Below are positions 1 through 10,007 of a stretch of 34,179 nt of DNA, piece by piece. The notes under the pieces are model-generated. The model was not told where the DNA came from and did no database searches. It saw only the letters and a program-made list of their open reading frames with translations. Origin of the DNA: Roseinatronobacter sp. (GTDB lineage Bacteria; Pseudomonadota; Alphaproteobacteria; Rhodobacterales; Rhodobacteraceae); contig JAIUNA010000004.1 in assembly GCA_022565265.1 (NCBI GenBank), positions 1 through 34,179 on the forward strand, written 5' to 3'. The translations under genes were made by a program, and so were the position numbers. Each line of letters opens with the position of its first letter. Positions within the stretch are counted from its first letter, which is position 1.

Positions 1-202
1 CCCCCCCGCCGCCATTGACCGGAAAATCCCCCCCCCCCGCCGCCACAAACCCCCCGCCAAGGCGTGGCGCCGGGGCAGCCCGGGGGCTGCCCTGGGGATG
101 CACCCCCGCGATCCGGCCATCAGGCGCAAGGCTGATTGCCGCTTCCGCATGCATCTGCCAGCCATCAAATACCTGCGCGGCCTTCAGCACAAGAAGGGTC
201 AT
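1..202 (-). CDS. nagA: N-terminal fragment of N-acetylglucosamine-6-phosphate deacetylase-like protein (partial, runs off left edge; distal part corrupted or frameshifted)
   Basis: Minus-strand ATG at 200-202 gives MTLLVLKAAQVFDGWQMHAEAAISLAPDGRIAGCIPRAAPGLPRRHALAGG..., resembling a NagA N-terminus. A shifted frame near the edge reads DFPVNGGGG, compare the NagA 'D-x-QVNGGGG' motif. ATGA overlap with the upstream kinase gene. Confidence 0.5.
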   Translation of the reverse strand, partial: MTLLVLKAAQVFDGWQMHAEAAISLAPDGRIAGVHPQGSPRAAPAPRLGGGFVAAGGGDFPVNGGGG

Positions 203-1089
203 GTTCTTCCCTCCTGCCCCATGTCACAGCGCCTGCGCGCCAGCCACAACGCCCCCTCCAGCGCCGAGCCTTTGGGCCTGACCACAGGAAACGCAGCACC
301 GCCTTGCGCGATGATCCGCGCCAAAAGCACCGGGCCAAGCCCGCCCAGCGCGGCCACTGGCATATCGTGCGCGCCCGCCTGCAAGCGCGCAATCGCAGCG
401 CGCAAATAGCCGCAGCCCGCATCCAGCACAGCACCTGCAACCGGGCAATGCGCGTGGTCATGTTCCAACACAACAGGTGCGAGCGCGGCATAATCGGCAG
501 GGCGCGCAGTGGCGGCAAACTCTATCATCGCGGCCAAGCTGCCAAAGTGCTGCCAAAGCGCCGCCGCCAGCGGGCCATCAGTTGCCAGACCATCACGCGC
601 AAGCAGGCTTTGGCGCAAGGCCGCGCGCCCGATCCATGCGCCGCTTGCCTCATCGCCCAAGCCCAGCCCATAGCCGCCCAGTCGCTGCATCTGCCCCCCG
701 CGCTGGCACGCCAGAACAGACCCTGTTCCAACCACCATCACCAGCCCGTCCATATCCTCGAAGGCACCTGCAAGCGCAATTTCAATATCCCCCAGCACGG
801 ATAGCCGCGGATAGCGAAGTGCCGCGCGCACACGCGGCCCAAGCCCGCTTTCCACAACCCCGGCAAGACCCAGCACGATTTCAGGCTCCAGCCGTGTTGC
901 GCCCGCATGCGCCTGCGCCGCAGCCATGGCCCGCGCCAGCAGATCGGCTATGGCGGCAATGGCGCTGTCGGGATCAGTGCTGACATTCGCCGCCCCACCT
1001 GTCTGCACAGGCAGGCGCAAGCCATCCTCAAACGCGACCAGCGCGCGACAGCCGGTACCGCCACCATCCAAGCCCACACATACCCGCAT
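199..1089 (-). CDS. BadF/BadG/BcrA/BcrD ATPase family sugar kinase (N-acetylglucosamine kinase-like)
   Basis: Starts MRVCVGLDGGGTGCRALV (ASKHA phosphate-1 motif); MVVGTGSVLACQ and GGYGLGLGDEASGAWIGR motifs typical of GlcNAc kinase-like BadF proteins. ORF trimmed to an internal Met. Confidence 0.85.
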   Translation of the reverse strand: MRVCVGLDGGGTGCRALVAFEDGLRLPVQTGGAANVSTDPDSAIAAIADLLARAMAAAQAHAGATRLEPEIVLGLAGVVESGLGPRVRAALRYPRLSVLGDIEIALAGAFEDMDGLVMVVGTGSVLACQRGGQMQRLGGYGLGLGDEASGAWIGRAALRQSLLARDGLATDGPLAAALWQHFGSLAAMIEFAATARPADYAALAPVVLEHDHAHCPVAGAVLDAGCGYLRAAIARLQAGAHDMPVAALGGLGPVLLARIIAQGGAAFPVVRPKGSALEGALWLARRRCDMGQEGRT

Positions 1090-1234
1090 TCCGGCCCTCC
1101 TGATGGCAGCAATACTGCACAGGCCCATAATGAAAAGAGCTTTCTTGCCACTCTTGCGCTTTGGCCTGCATGCCGCTACCGCAGAAGACAGGCGTGCGCA
1201 GACGCCCGCGCCGCCCTTTGCCAAGGCCACCGCC

Positions 1235-2113
1235 ATGACCGAACTCGCAGACCCCCGCTACCATGCCCTCGACACATGGGACAGCCTGACCGCGCTGAGT
1301 GCCATATGGGAAAGCCAGATGGCCGCCGTGGCCTGCATTGCGCCCGCCCTGCCCGCAATCGCCCAAGCCATAGAAGCGGCTGTGCCGCGCCTGCGCGACG
1401 GGGGGCGGCTGGTCTATGCAGGGGCAGGAACCTCTATCCGCATTGCCGTGCAGGATGGCACAGAACTTGGCCCCACCTTCAACTGGCCCGAAACACGGGT
1501 GGCCTATCTGATTGCGGGCGGCGATGCCGCCTTGCGGCGCGGTATTGAAGGGGCAGAAGACAATACAGAGGATGCCCGCGCGCAGGCAGTGCAGGCAGCA
1601 CTTGGGCCGCAAGATGTGGTTATCGGCCTTGCCGCCAGCGGGCGCACCCCTTTCACCATAGCCGCGATAGAGGCCGCGCGCGCTGCGGGCGCGCTGACCC
1701 TTGGCTTGGCCTGCAACCCCGATACACCGCTTTTGCAGGCCGCAGAGCATGCGATCCTCACCCAGACGGGCGCAGAGGTGGTGGCAGGGTCTACCCGCAT
1801 GAAGGCGGGAACGGCGCAAAAAGTGGTGCTGAACATGATTTCTACGCAAATCATGGTGCGGCTGGGACATGTGCATGATGGGCTGATGGTGGATATGCGC
1901 GCCCAAAACACGAAATTGCGCAGCCGCGCAACCGCGATGGTTGCCCGGATTGCCGATGTCACGCCAGAGCAGGCCAAAGCCGCGCTGGATGCTTGCAACT
2001 GGCGGATAAAGCCCGCTGTTCTTGTCGCGGGTGGCGCGACCCCGGCACAGGCAGAGGCCGCATTGGCCCGCGCGGGTGGTATCTTGCGCGCAGCGCTGGC
2101 CACACAGCGCTGA
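1235..2113 (+). CDS. murQ: N-acetylmuramic acid 6-phosphate etherase (SIS domain)
   Basis: MTELADPRYHALDTWDSL...GRLVYAGAGTSIRIAVQDGTELGPTFNW...GLAASGRTPF...GSTRMKAGTAQKVVLNMIST: MurQ signature. Start trimmed from ORF 926..2113. Confidence 0.9.
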   Translation: MTELADPRYHALDTWDSLTALSAIWESQMAAVACIAPALPAIAQAIEAAVPRLRDGGRLVYAGAGTSIRIAVQDGTELGPTFNWPETRVAYLIAGGDAALRRGIEGAEDNTEDARAQAVQAALGPQDVVIGLAASGRTPFTIAAIEAARAAGALTLGLACNPDTPLLQAAEHAILTQTGAEVVAGSTRMKAGTAQKVVLNMISTQIMVRLGHVHDGLMVDMRAQNTKLRSRATAMVARIADVTPEQAKAALDACNWRIKPAVLVAGGATPAQAEAALARAGGILRAALATQR

Positions 2114-2132
2114 TACAGCTTTGCCGCGCGCC

Positions 2133-3161
2133 TTACGCGCCCGGCCAAGTATCGCTGAGCCGATAACCGCCGGGCCAAGGATCGCTCGGATCAAGCATAT
2201 GCTGGTGAATCCCCGTAATCCAGCCGCGCCCCGATATTTCGGGCAGAATGGCGGGATATTGGCCAATCCGGGTCTGGCCCATGATCCGCCCCTCAAAGCT
2301 GGAACCGATAATAGATTGGGTGAGAAGCCTGTCTTCCGGCCCCATCTGACCACGCGCGGCCAGAATGGCCATGCGCGCAGAGAGTGCTGTACCGGTGGGT
2401 GAACGATCAATCTTGCCGGGCCTGATCGCCACAGCAGAGCGCGCTTGCAACAGCGCGCCATCACGCACCACCGGGCCTGCGAACAGGCAAAACGAGATAT
2501 GGCGCCAATCGGGCAAGTCTGGATGTGCAAAGCCCAGCGCCTGATTGGCGGCCTTGGTAATCCTGACCCCAAGCTCGGCCAAGGCGCGCGCTTCCGAAGG
2601 CACAATTTCAAAACCAAGCGCCACAGGATCAACACAAACAAAACTGTCGCCGCCAAAGGCCGTGTCCACCGTGATATCCCCCAGCCCCGGCACATTCAGC
2701 CGCGCATCCAGCAGGGCGGCGAAACTGGGCAGATTGCGCACGAAAATACGCTCTGCCTTGCCATTGCGGCACTGTGCGCGCACCTGTACCAACCCGCCGG
2801 GGGCTTCCAGCGTCAGCAGGGTTTCCGGCTCTTGCATGGGGATGATCCCGCTATCCAGCAAGACAGTTGCCACACAGATGGAATTGGAACCGGACATGGG
2901 CGGGGTATCGGCAGGCTCCATAATGATAAAGGCCGCATCCGCCGCAGGGTTTTTGGGCGGAACCAACAGATTGACATGGCGAAACACCCCGCCGCGCGGT
3001 TCATTCAGCACGAAATTGCGCAAGATTTCATCCTGCGCGATAAATCGGCTTTGTTCCCACAGGGTTGCGCCGGGTGGGGGCGCGTAGCCGCCCACAATCA
3101 CATCGCCCACCTCGCCTTCGGCATGGGCAGAAATGACATGCAGGGTTTTGCTCGATCGCAT
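2133..3161 (-). CDS. Proline racemase superfamily protein, probable trans-3-hydroxy-L-proline dehydratase-like; both canonical catalytic Cys replaced (Ser/Thr)
   Basis: Full-length PRS fold motifs. First active-site motif is [10 protein letters not shown] instead of PMCGHGTIG; second is [13 protein letters not shown] instead of [13 protein letters not shown]. Confidence 0.85.
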   Translation of the reverse strand: MRSSKTLHVISAHAEGEVGDVIVGGYAPPPGATLWEQSRFIAQDEILRNFVLNEPRGGVFRHVNLLVPPKNPAADAAFIIMEPADTPPMSGSNSICVATVLLDSGIIPMQEPETLLTLEAPGGLVQVRAQCRNGKAERIFVRNLPSFAALLDARLNVPGLGDITVDTAFGGDSFVCVDPVALGFEIVPSEARALAELGVRITKAANQALGFAHPDLPDWRHISFCLFAGPVVRDGALLQARSAVAIRPGKIDRSPTGTALSARMAILAARGQMGPEDRLLTQSIIGSSFEGRIMGQTRIGQYPAILPEISGRGWITGIHQHMLDPSDPWPGGYRLSDTWPGA

Positions 3162-3170
3162 CTGTTCGCC

Positions 3171-4859
3171 CTATTCTGCCAGCCAGAGGGGCAAGCTGTC
3201 GGGGGCTAACCCGGTAATGGCGGTTTGCGCGCAATCGGCCAGCGCGCCAAAACGCATCTGCCGCCCGGTCAATCCGGGGCCGTAATGGGCGTATTTGCCC
3301 GAATTTGTCATGATCACCTGCGCAGAGGGCGGAAAGACAGGCTCGCTGATCGAACACCAGCACAGATCGCGCAGCACCTGCACGCCTGCCGCTTCCAGCC
3401 GCGCAAGCGTGCCATCGGCGCGCAATTGCGCCTGCACATCCACGCCGCAAGTGATGATCGCATCTACCCCCTGCCCCACCTGCTTGCCCGCCATCAATTC
3501 GGCAAATGCCCGACATTCCGGGGCCGAGGCATGGGGGCTGCCAATGGCAACAAGCTGCACCGCGCGCGGGGCTGCGTTGAATTGTTGCCACAGCGCGGCG
3601 AGACCCGCGCGCGAGATATGGGCCGCATCCGCGCCCGGCACGGGCGGCATATGGGCCTCTGGCGTGACGCCTGCGATATGCAGCATCGGCGCGGCAGAGG
3701 TTGTGCCAAAGGCCGCACAGAGCGCCTTGAGGTTACAAGCCGTGGGATTGGTATGTTCCAGCCCTGTCAGGCAGGGAATGCAGTCTGGCGCCAGCGCGCC
3801 TGCCAGCCAGCCCAGCAGGGGCCAGATGCTATCATCCGCACCAGCAGGGAAATCCACATGGATCATCCGCGCAGGGCGGCGGGCCTCTGGCAAATAGACG
3901 CCCGACAGCGGCGCGCGCCCTGTCATGGCGATGAACAGATCCAGAAAATCCGGGTGTTTGACAGTGCGCGCGCCCAAAACAGTGTGGGCATAGACAACCG
4001 CATTCGATTCCGCCCAAGCGATTGCTTCATCCTGAACAGGTGCATCTTCCAGCAGATAAGGCGCACAGGTGAAGGTCGGGCGCGCGCCCATCGCCACATA
4101 GGCATCCGCCAGACGCGCGGCGGGGCCGCCAAAAGACGGTGGCACGCCCTGCGCCTGCCAGTGCCCATGTTCCACCGAAATTGCGTTCATCGTGGTCGGA
4201 ACGCGCGTTTGCGCGCCCATGGCCAGCATGGCCTCGGCAAAGCGCAGATTGGCGGGGCTGGCATAGATGCAGCCATCAATATGCCCGCGCGTGATATCTG
4301 TCAGGCCACTGGCCCCTTGCTGCGCCGCCATGATACAGATGATTTTCATGGCCAGCGCATTGGCCGCGCCTTCGGCCCCCTCCAACATGGCGCGGTCATG
4401 CTCTGACAGGATCAGCGTATCGGGATTTGCCGCCACTAGGGCAATATCCAGCGCCCCGGCTTGCAGCCGCGCGGGCGTGATACGGGCATGCGGCATCTGC
4501 GCAAGCTGATCAAAAACAGGCGCAGACAGGCGCAGCACAGGCAAAGCGTGATCAAACAGATGCGCCGCAATCAAGGCCCCAAGCGTGAGCACATCTTCAC
4601 TCTCTCGAAACACCAGCGCGGCCGGGGCATGGCCATTGAGCCCCAGTTCCAGCAAAACCCCGCTGCCAGTGCAAGACCCGCGGCTTGTGGGCATCAGCAC
4701 CACTCGCCCGGCCAAGGATTGGCCGCAAAGCGGATGATGGGTATCTATCACCTGCCCCGTTGCGGCATCCACCCCGCCCCAAAAGCTCAGGCCCGGATCA
4801 CATAGCTGGACATCCCCTTCGGCCTGTGCGGGAACAATACTCAGCGCTGTTTCGGTCAT
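3171..4859 (-). CDS. AcnX (aconitase X) family protein with fused swivel (DUF126) and catalytic (DUF521) domains; probable cis-3-hydroxy-L-proline dehydratase
   Basis: N-terminal [22 protein letters not shown] is the swivel-domain motif; followed by [28 protein letters not shown] and [12 protein letters not shown] typical of DUF521. Adjacent to PRS enzymes. Confidence 0.85.
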   Translation of the reverse strand: MTETALSIVPAQAEGDVQLCDPGLSFWGGVDAATGQVIDTHHPLCGQSLAGRVVLMPTSRGSCTGSGVLLELGLNGHAPAALVFRESEDVLTLGALIAAHLFDHALPVLRLSAPVFDQLAQMPHARITPARLQAGALDIALVAANPDTLILSEHDRAMLEGAEGAANALAMKIICIMAAQQGASGLTDITRGHIDGCIYASPANLRFAEAMLAMGAQTRVPTTMNAISVEHGHWQAQGVPPSFGGPAARLADAYVAMGARPTFTCAPYLLEDAPVQDEAIAWAESNAVVYAHTVLGARTVKHPDFLDLFIAMTGRAPLSGVYLPEARRPARMIHVDFPAGADDSIWPLLGWLAGALAPDCIPCLTGLEHTNPTACNLKALCAAFGTTSAAPMLHIAGVTPEAHMPPVPGADAAHISRAGLAALWQQFNAAPRAVQLVAIGSPHASAPECRAFAELMAGKQVGQGVDAIITCGVDVQAQLRADGTLARLEAAGVQVLRDLCWCSISEPVFPPSAQVIMTNSGKYAHYGPGLTGRQMRFGALADCAQTAITGLAPDSLPLWLAE

Positions 4860-5857
4860 GTGACAACAAATCCATGTGCAAAAGGATCACGATCCTCGAT
4901 GAAGATCGTGTTATAGCCCGTCATCCGCGCCCAGCCTGCAATAGAAGGCACGATCCCGGCATGAGGCCCCACTTGGGCCACGGCCTCGACACGGCCATGA
5001 AACAGGCTGCCGATGATCGATTCATGCACAAATTCCTGCCCCACCTGCAAACGCCCCTGCGCGGCCAGTTGTGCCATGCGTGCCGATGTGCCTGTGCCGC
5101 AAGGAGAGCGGTCTATCGCCTTGTCGCCATAAAACACCGCATTGCGCGCATGGGCGCGGCTGTCGCGGGCCGCGCCTGTCCAGAGAATATGGCTCAGGCC
5201 GCGAATTTGCGGATGTTCGGGATGGATGAATTCATAGGCGGCATTCAGCGCCGCGCGCAGGCGCGGGCTGATCTGCACCAGCTCTGCCGCGCTGAAATCG
5301 GCCATATCGCGGAAATTTGGCTGCGGCTCTACTATGGCGTAGAAATTGCCGCCATAGGCCACATCCACCACCACCTCGCCAAACCCTTCGACATGGGCGC
5401 GCAGGCCCGTGGCATGCAGATAGGCGGGCACATTTGTCAGCCGCACCTCCTCTATATATGCGCCCGATTGGGTATAGGCGATGGCCACGCGCCCGGCAGG
5501 CGTATCCAGCGCCAACTGGCCAGCCACGCGCGGGGTGATCAAACCATGTTCCAGCGCCATGGTGACAGTGCCAATCGTCCCATGCCCGCACATGGGCAGA
5601 CAGCCTGATGTTTCGATAAACAAGACCCCGATCTCACAATCGGGCCGCGTTGCGGGATACAGGATTGCGCCTGACATCATATCGTGGCCGCGCGGCTCGA
5701 ACATCAGGCCAGTACGCACCCAATCATGGCGGGCCAGAAAATCCGCGCGCCGCTCCAGCATGGTGGCGCCCTCCAGATGGGGCGCTCCGCCAATGACCAG
5801 CCGCACCGGATTGCCGCAAGTATGGCCATCAATACAGGAAAAGATATGCCGGCTCAT
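4856..5857 (-). CDS. 4-hydroxyproline 2-epimerase (proline racemase superfamily, Cys/Cys active site)
   Basis: [18 protein letters not shown] and [20 protein letters not shown] motifs; ATGA overlap with AcnX gene. Confidence 0.9.
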   Translation of the reverse strand: MSRHIFSCIDGHTCGNPVRLVIGGAPHLEGATMLERRADFLARHDWVRTGLMFEPRGHDMMSGAILYPATRPDCEIGVLFIETSGCLPMCGHGTIGTVTMALEHGLITPRVAGQLALDTPAGRVAIAYTQSGAYIEEVRLTNVPAYLHATGLRAHVEGFGEVVVDVAYGGNFYAIVEPQPNFRDMADFSAAELVQISPRLRAALNAAYEFIHPEHPQIRGLSHILWTGAARDSRAHARNAVFYGDKAIDRSPCGTGTSARMAQLAAQGRLQVGQEFVHESIIGSLFHGRVEAVAQVGPHAGIVPSIAGWARMTGYNTIFIEDRDPFAHGFVVT

Positions 5858-7086
5858 TGAAACCTTTCAGGGGCAAAGGGCCGCAGATCAAGCGGGGGGG
5901 CGCGGCCTGTCAGCAAATCGGCCACGATTTCAGCCGTGGCGGTGGATTGGGTCAGCCCCAGATGGCCGTGGCCAAAGGCGCAAATCACGCCCGGATGGCC
6001 CCGCACAGGGCCAATCGCGGGCAGGCTATCGGGCAAGGATGGACGAAAACCCATCCATTGCGTGCCCCCTTCTGTGCGCAGCCCCGGCAAAAAGGCGCGG
6101 GCCTTTTGCAACATGGCCTCGGCGCGGCGCATATTGGGGGGCAAGTCCAGCCCGCCCAATTCTACCGCGCCGCCCACACGCAGGCCAGAGTCCAGCGCCG
6201 AAATCACAAACCCATGGCCCGAAAAGGTAAGCTGGGTGCGCAAGTCAAAGGCATCGGCGGGCAGGGTGGTGTTATAGCCGCGCTCTGTCTCCAGCGGGAT
6301 ACGCAGCCCCAGCCCTCGCGCCAGATGGTGCGACCAAGCCCCCGCCGCCAGAACAACGCGGCCCTTAAGCAGGCCTGCGCTGGTTTGCACCCCGTCTGGG
6401 CGCAACGCCAGCGCTTCTTGTTGTACCAACTCGCCGCCACGCGCCAGAAACTGCGCCGCAAGCGCCAGTGTATAGGCTTTCGGGTCTGTCACGCTATGCC
6501 AATCAGGCGTCCAGACACCATGTGTAAAACGCGGCGCAATACCGGGCTGGATTTCGGCAATGGCCGCGCCCTCCACAGGCTCGAAGGCTATGCCATTCTC
6601 GGCGCGCAACTGCCAGCCCGGCAGGCTGGCGCGATATTCGCGCGCCCCTTCATATAGCTGCAACTGGCCCTTGCGGCGCACCATATGCGACAGCCCCTCG
6701 CGCGCCAGAAAGGGCGAAAGCGTGGCTTGCGAATGGCGCATCAGCGCAATCAGTGCTTGGGTAGAGGCCGCAACCTGCCCCGGAAAACTGGCCTTCCAGA
6801 AGCGCCACAGCCATGGCGCGATCTTCAACGCGTAGGCAGGCGGAATGGAAAGCGGCCCCAAAGGATCGGCCAGCCAAAAGGGCGCTTGGCGCAAAATGCG
6901 CGGCGCGGCCAAGGGCAGGATATCGCTGAAGGCAAACGCCCCCGCATTGCCCGCAGAGGCCCCTGCGGCAGGCCCCGCCCGCTCTATCACCCGCACCGAC
7001 AGGCCGCGCGCCTGCGCGGCCAAAGCGACGGACAGGCCAATAACCCCGGCCCCCACCACCAGAACGTGATCAGATTGATCCTGCAT
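5854..7086 (-). CDS. FAD-dependent D-amino acid dehydrogenase (DadA-like), probable cis-4-hydroxy-D-proline dehydrogenase
   Basis: N-terminal Rossmann motif VLVVGAGVIGLSVALAAQARGLSVRVIER; C-terminal PAIGPVRGHPGVICAFGHGHLGLTQSTATAEIVADL typical of DAO family; context with 4-Hyp epimerase. Confidence 0.85.
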   Translation of the reverse strand: MQDQSDHVLVVGAGVIGLSVALAAQARGLSVRVIERAGPAAGASAGNAGAFAFSDILPLAAPRILRQAPFWLADPLGPLSIPPAYALKIAPWLWRFWKASFPGQVAASTQALIALMRHSQATLSPFLAREGLSHMVRRKGQLQLYEGAREYRASLPGWQLRAENGIAFEPVEGAAIAEIQPGIAPRFTHGVWTPDWHSVTDPKAYTLALAAQFLARGGELVQQEALALRPDGVQTSAGLLKGRVVLAAGAWSHHLARGLGLRIPLETERGYNTTLPADAFDLRTQLTFSGHGFVISALDSGLRVGGAVELGGLDLPPNMRRAEAMLQKARAFLPGLRTEGGTQWMGFRPSLPDSLPAIGPVRGHPGVICAFGHGHLGLTQSTATAEIVADLLTGRAPPLDLRPFAPERFQ

Positions 7087-7808
7087 CAGCGCACGTTTGA
7101 AAGGAATTTTTGTGTTTCCAAGTGCTGAGGCGCGCCGAAAATCTGCTCTGGCGGGCCAATCTCGGCCAAAATACCCTGATGAAAGAAGGCCACGCGCTGC
7201 GACACATCGCGCGCAAACGTCATTTCATGGGTGACACAGATCATCGTCATCCCCTCTTCGGCCAGCATTTTCAACGTGTCCAGCACCTCGCCCACCAAAA
7301 GCGGATCAAGCGCCGAAGTCACCTCGTCAAACAGCATATATTGCGGCGACATGGCAAGCGCGCGGGCAATCGCCATGCGCTGTTGCTGGCCACCCGACAG
7401 GCGCGAGGGATAGACTTTCAGCTTATCCGCCAAGCCCACATGGCTAAGTTGGCGCACAGCAATCTCTTCGGCCTCGGCGCGCGACATGCCCAGCACCTTG
7501 CGCGGGGCAAGCGTGACATTGTCCAGAACAGACAGATGCGGGAATGCGTTGAATTGCTGAAACACAATCCCCACCTTGCGGCGCAGCTTGTTCAAATCAG
7601 TGCTGCGGGCATGGACATCGGTTCCGTCAATTCGGATATGGCCCGACTGGATCGGCTCCAACCCGTTGATGCAGGTCAGCAGAGTAGATTTGCCAGAGCC
7701 AGACCCCCCGATGATAGAAACCACCTCACCGCGTGCGACTGTCAGATCAACGCCCTTGAGCACCTCCAGCTTGCCAAAGGATTTATAGACCTTTTCAATC
7801 TCAATCAT
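7086..7808 (-). CDS. Polar amino acid ABC transporter ATP-binding protein (GlnQ/HisP type)
   Basis: Walker A GGSGSGKST, signature LSGGQQQRMAIARAL, Walker B YMLFDEVTSALDP. Start trimmed to MIEIEKVYKSFG. Confidence 0.95.
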   Translation of the reverse strand: MIEIEKVYKSFGKLEVLKGVDLTVARGEVVSIIGGSGSGKSTLLTCINGLEPIQSGHIRIDGTDVHARSTDLNKLRRKVGIVFQQFNAFPHLSVLDNVTLAPRKVLGMSRAEAEEIAVRQLSHVGLADKLKVYPSRLSGGQQQRMAIARALAMSPQYMLFDEVTSALDPLLVGEVLDTLKMLAEEGMTMICVTHEMTFARDVSQRVAFFHQGILAEIGPPEQIFGAPQHLETQKFLSNVR

Positions 7809-8460
7809 GCTCGCGCCACCTTTTTTCCAGTCTCTCACCAAAACGGGCCACCGGAAAGCTGATAAGAAAATATATCGCCCCGGCCACCAGCAGAATGAAC
7901 ATCGGCTCTTGCAGGCGCGTCACAAGGATTTGCGAGGCGCGCAACAATTCGATGATGCCCAGCCACAGCACAAGGGCGCTATCCTTCATCACACCCAATG
8001 TCAGGTTTATCCAGCTTGGCAGGCCCACGCGCAGCGCCATGGGAAAGACGATCTGCGTCTGATCCTGCGCCCATGTCATGCCGAGGGATCGCGCAGCCCT
8101 GCGGGTGGTTTCAGGCACAGACAGGATCGCGCCGCGCACCACCTCTGTGCACAGCGCCGCCGTATACAAGGCAAGCCCCACGCAGGATGTCACAAAGGGC
8201 GACCAGCCAAACCCCGCGATGGCTTGAAACGAATTTGCCAGCACAAGCTGGATCAGCAAGGGCACAGAGCGCAGGACATCCAGCACAAAAGCCAGCGGCC
8301 ATGTCACCCAAGGACTAAGCGCGCTGCGCATTACCCCAAAGACCAGCCCCAAAGCCGTGCCCCCGCCCACGGCAATAGCGGTGATCCACAAGGTCACGCC
8401 TGCCCCGCGCAGCATGAACATCAGGTCATTCCACGTCATGGCTGTATCAAACATGGCCAT
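7801..8460 (-). CDS. Amino acid ABC transporter permease (HisM/GlnP family)
   Basis: Hydrophobic 219 aa protein with the permease EAA-like region (PETTRRAARSLGMTWAQDQTQIVFPMALRVGLPSWINL); between ABC ATPase and second permease. Confidence 0.9.
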   Translation of the reverse strand: MAMFDTAMTWNDLMFMLRGAGVTLWITAIAVGGGTALGLVFGVMRSALSPWVTWPLAFVLDVLRSVPLLIQLVLANSFQAIAGFGWSPFVTSCVGLALYTAALCTEVVRGAILSVPETTRRAARSLGMTWAQDQTQIVFPMALRVGLPSWINLTLGVMKDSALVLWLGIIELLRASQILVTRLQEPMFILLVAGAIYFLISFPVARFGERLEKRWREHD

Positions 8461-8466
8461 GCCCCC

Positions 8467-9132
8467 TCAATACCGGAACAGGCGCCAGGCAATCAGCCGC
8501 GCCGCCAGCATGACTGCCTTGGCGATCAGATAATAAAGCACCGCCGCCATGGCAAAGAGTTCGAATGTGCGGAAAGTGCGCGCATTCAGGTTTTGTGTAA
8601 TTCCTGTCAAATCGGTTGCCATGCCCACTGTCACGCCCAGCGATGTCATCAGAATGGCCCAGACCATCTGGTTCGTGGTCGGCAGAAAAGAGATGCGGAA
8701 CATCTGCGGCATGAGGATCAGCCGGAAGGTTTGCGCCTGCCCCATCCCCAGCGAGCGGCCCGCGCGCGTCTGGGTTTGTGGAATGGCGCGCAGCGCACCC
8801 CGGAAGGTTTCGCACAGATAGCCCGCATTGTTGAAGGCAATCCCGGCCAGAAGTGCCACATAGGGGCTAAGGTAAATCCCGAACGAACCAAGGCCGAAAT
8901 GGGCCATATATATCTGAAACAGTGCCGGTGTGTTGCGGGCCACTTCCACCCATGCCGTGGCAGGCGCTCGCAACCAGATGGATTTTGAATCGCGTGCAAC
9001 CGCAAGCAAAACCGCAATCGTAATGCCGATCACCAAAGACAGAACGGCTATTTCCAGCGTGACCAGCGCCCCTTCCAGCATGCGCGGAAGATGGCGATAG
9101 GCCTGACGCCATTGGAATGTGTAATCAAACAT
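8467..9132 (-). CDS. Amino acid ABC transporter permease (HisM/GlnP family)
   Basis: EAA-like region: RGALRAIPQTQTRAGRSLGMGQAQTFRLILMPQMFRISFLPTTNQMV; tandem with the second permease gene. Confidence 0.92.
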   Translation of the reverse strand: MFDYTFQWRQAYRHLPRMLEGALVTLEIAVLSLVIGITIAVLLAVARDSKSIWLRAPATAWVEVARNTPALFQIYMAHFGLGSFGIYLSPYVALLAGIAFNNAGYLCETFRGALRAIPQTQTRAGRSLGMGQAQTFRLILMPQMFRISFLPTTNQMVWAILMTSLGVTVGMATDLTGITQNLNARTFRTFELFAMAAVLYYLIAKAVMLAARLIAWRLFRY

Positions 9133-9197
9133 GAACCGCCCTGTCGAACCGGAAACAGGCCGGGAGGAGAGCGCCCCCCGGCCCCGTGATCAGCCGA

Positions 9198-10007
9198 TCA
9201 GCGATAGACGCCGGGCACTGTGAGTTCTGGCGCGGCAGAGCCGCCAAGCCATTTTTCATACAGTTCCTGGTAGCGGCCAGTACGTACCTGCTGGTTTACG
9301 AACAGATCCAGATAGTTGATCAGCCCATATTCCTGCCGCAGGGTAATCAGGCCCACATAATCGATCCCGAAAGGCGCCTCACCCCCGATCACCAGATTTG
9401 GGAAATTGCCGCTTTCAACAATCGCAGAGGCCACGGTGGAGGTGACAACAGTGGCCTCGATCTGGCCCTGTGACAGCGCAAGGAACACATCCGCCTGGCT
9501 TTGATAGGGCCGGAAAGCACCGCCGCCCCATTCTGTCATCTGCTCTTCCAGTGCCAGCGCTTCAAAAACCCCGGCAACAGAGCCGACATTGCGCCCTTGC
9601 AAGTCCTCGAAGGTTTCAATGCCCGTGCCCTCGCGGGTAAGGACAACATTGGTAAAGGCGAAATAGGGGATAGAGAAGCCTACGGTTTTCGCGAGCTCCA
9701 GCGTATCCGAAGTAGAGGCCACGCCAACATCCGCGCGCCCCGACACAAGCGCGGGAATCCGATCTGGGAAAGGCGTGTCCACGATCACGGCATCCACACC
9801 AAGGGCCGCGGCCAGATCGCGGCAGTAATCCACATCAAAGCCAATCGGCTCGTTATTGGCATCGCGCGAGCCCATGGGCGGGAAATCCAGTGTTACCGCA
9901 CAGCGCAGCGTACCCGAAGAGATGATGCTGTCCAGCTTGTCCGCCTGCGCCGCGCTTACCGTAAGCGAGAGGCCAAGTGCCGCACCGAGAAGATAGAGTG
10001 GGTTCAT
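9198..10007 (-). CDS. Periplasmic amino acid-binding protein (SBP_bac_3 family)
   Basis: Signal peptide MNPLYLLGAALGLSLTVSAAQA; GTLRCAVTLDFPPMGSRDANNEPIGFDVDYCRDLAAALG typical of family 3 SBPs. Start trimmed. Confidence 0.92.
   Translation of the reverse strand: MNPLYLLGAALGLSLTVSAAQADKLDSIISSGTLRCAVTLDFPPMGSRDANNEPIGFDVDYCRDLAAALGVDAVIVDTPFPDRIPALVSGRADVGVASTSDTLELAKTVGFSIPYFAFTNVVLTREGTGIETFEDLQGRNVGSVAGVFEALALEEQMTEWGGGAFRPYQSQADVFLALSQGQIEATVVTSTVASAIVESGNFPNLVIGGEAPFGIDYVGLITLRQEYGLINYLDLFVNQQVRTGRYQELYEKWLGGSAAPELTVPGVYR

Noticed and set aside
1-60. C-rich repeated (C)nGCCGCC motif as a tandem repeat or CRISPR-like structure
   Set aside because: Better explained as sequence-end artefact over a nagA gene; no regular spacing.
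1028-2695. 555 aa minus-strand ORF
   Set aside because: Runs antisense to murQ and out of frame with the PRS gene; Cys/Arg/Trp-rich composition without recognisable domains, a GC-rich shadow ORF.
7807-8988. 393 aa plus-strand ORF
   Set aside because: Antisense to two ABC permease genes; His/Arg/Gln-rich shadow.
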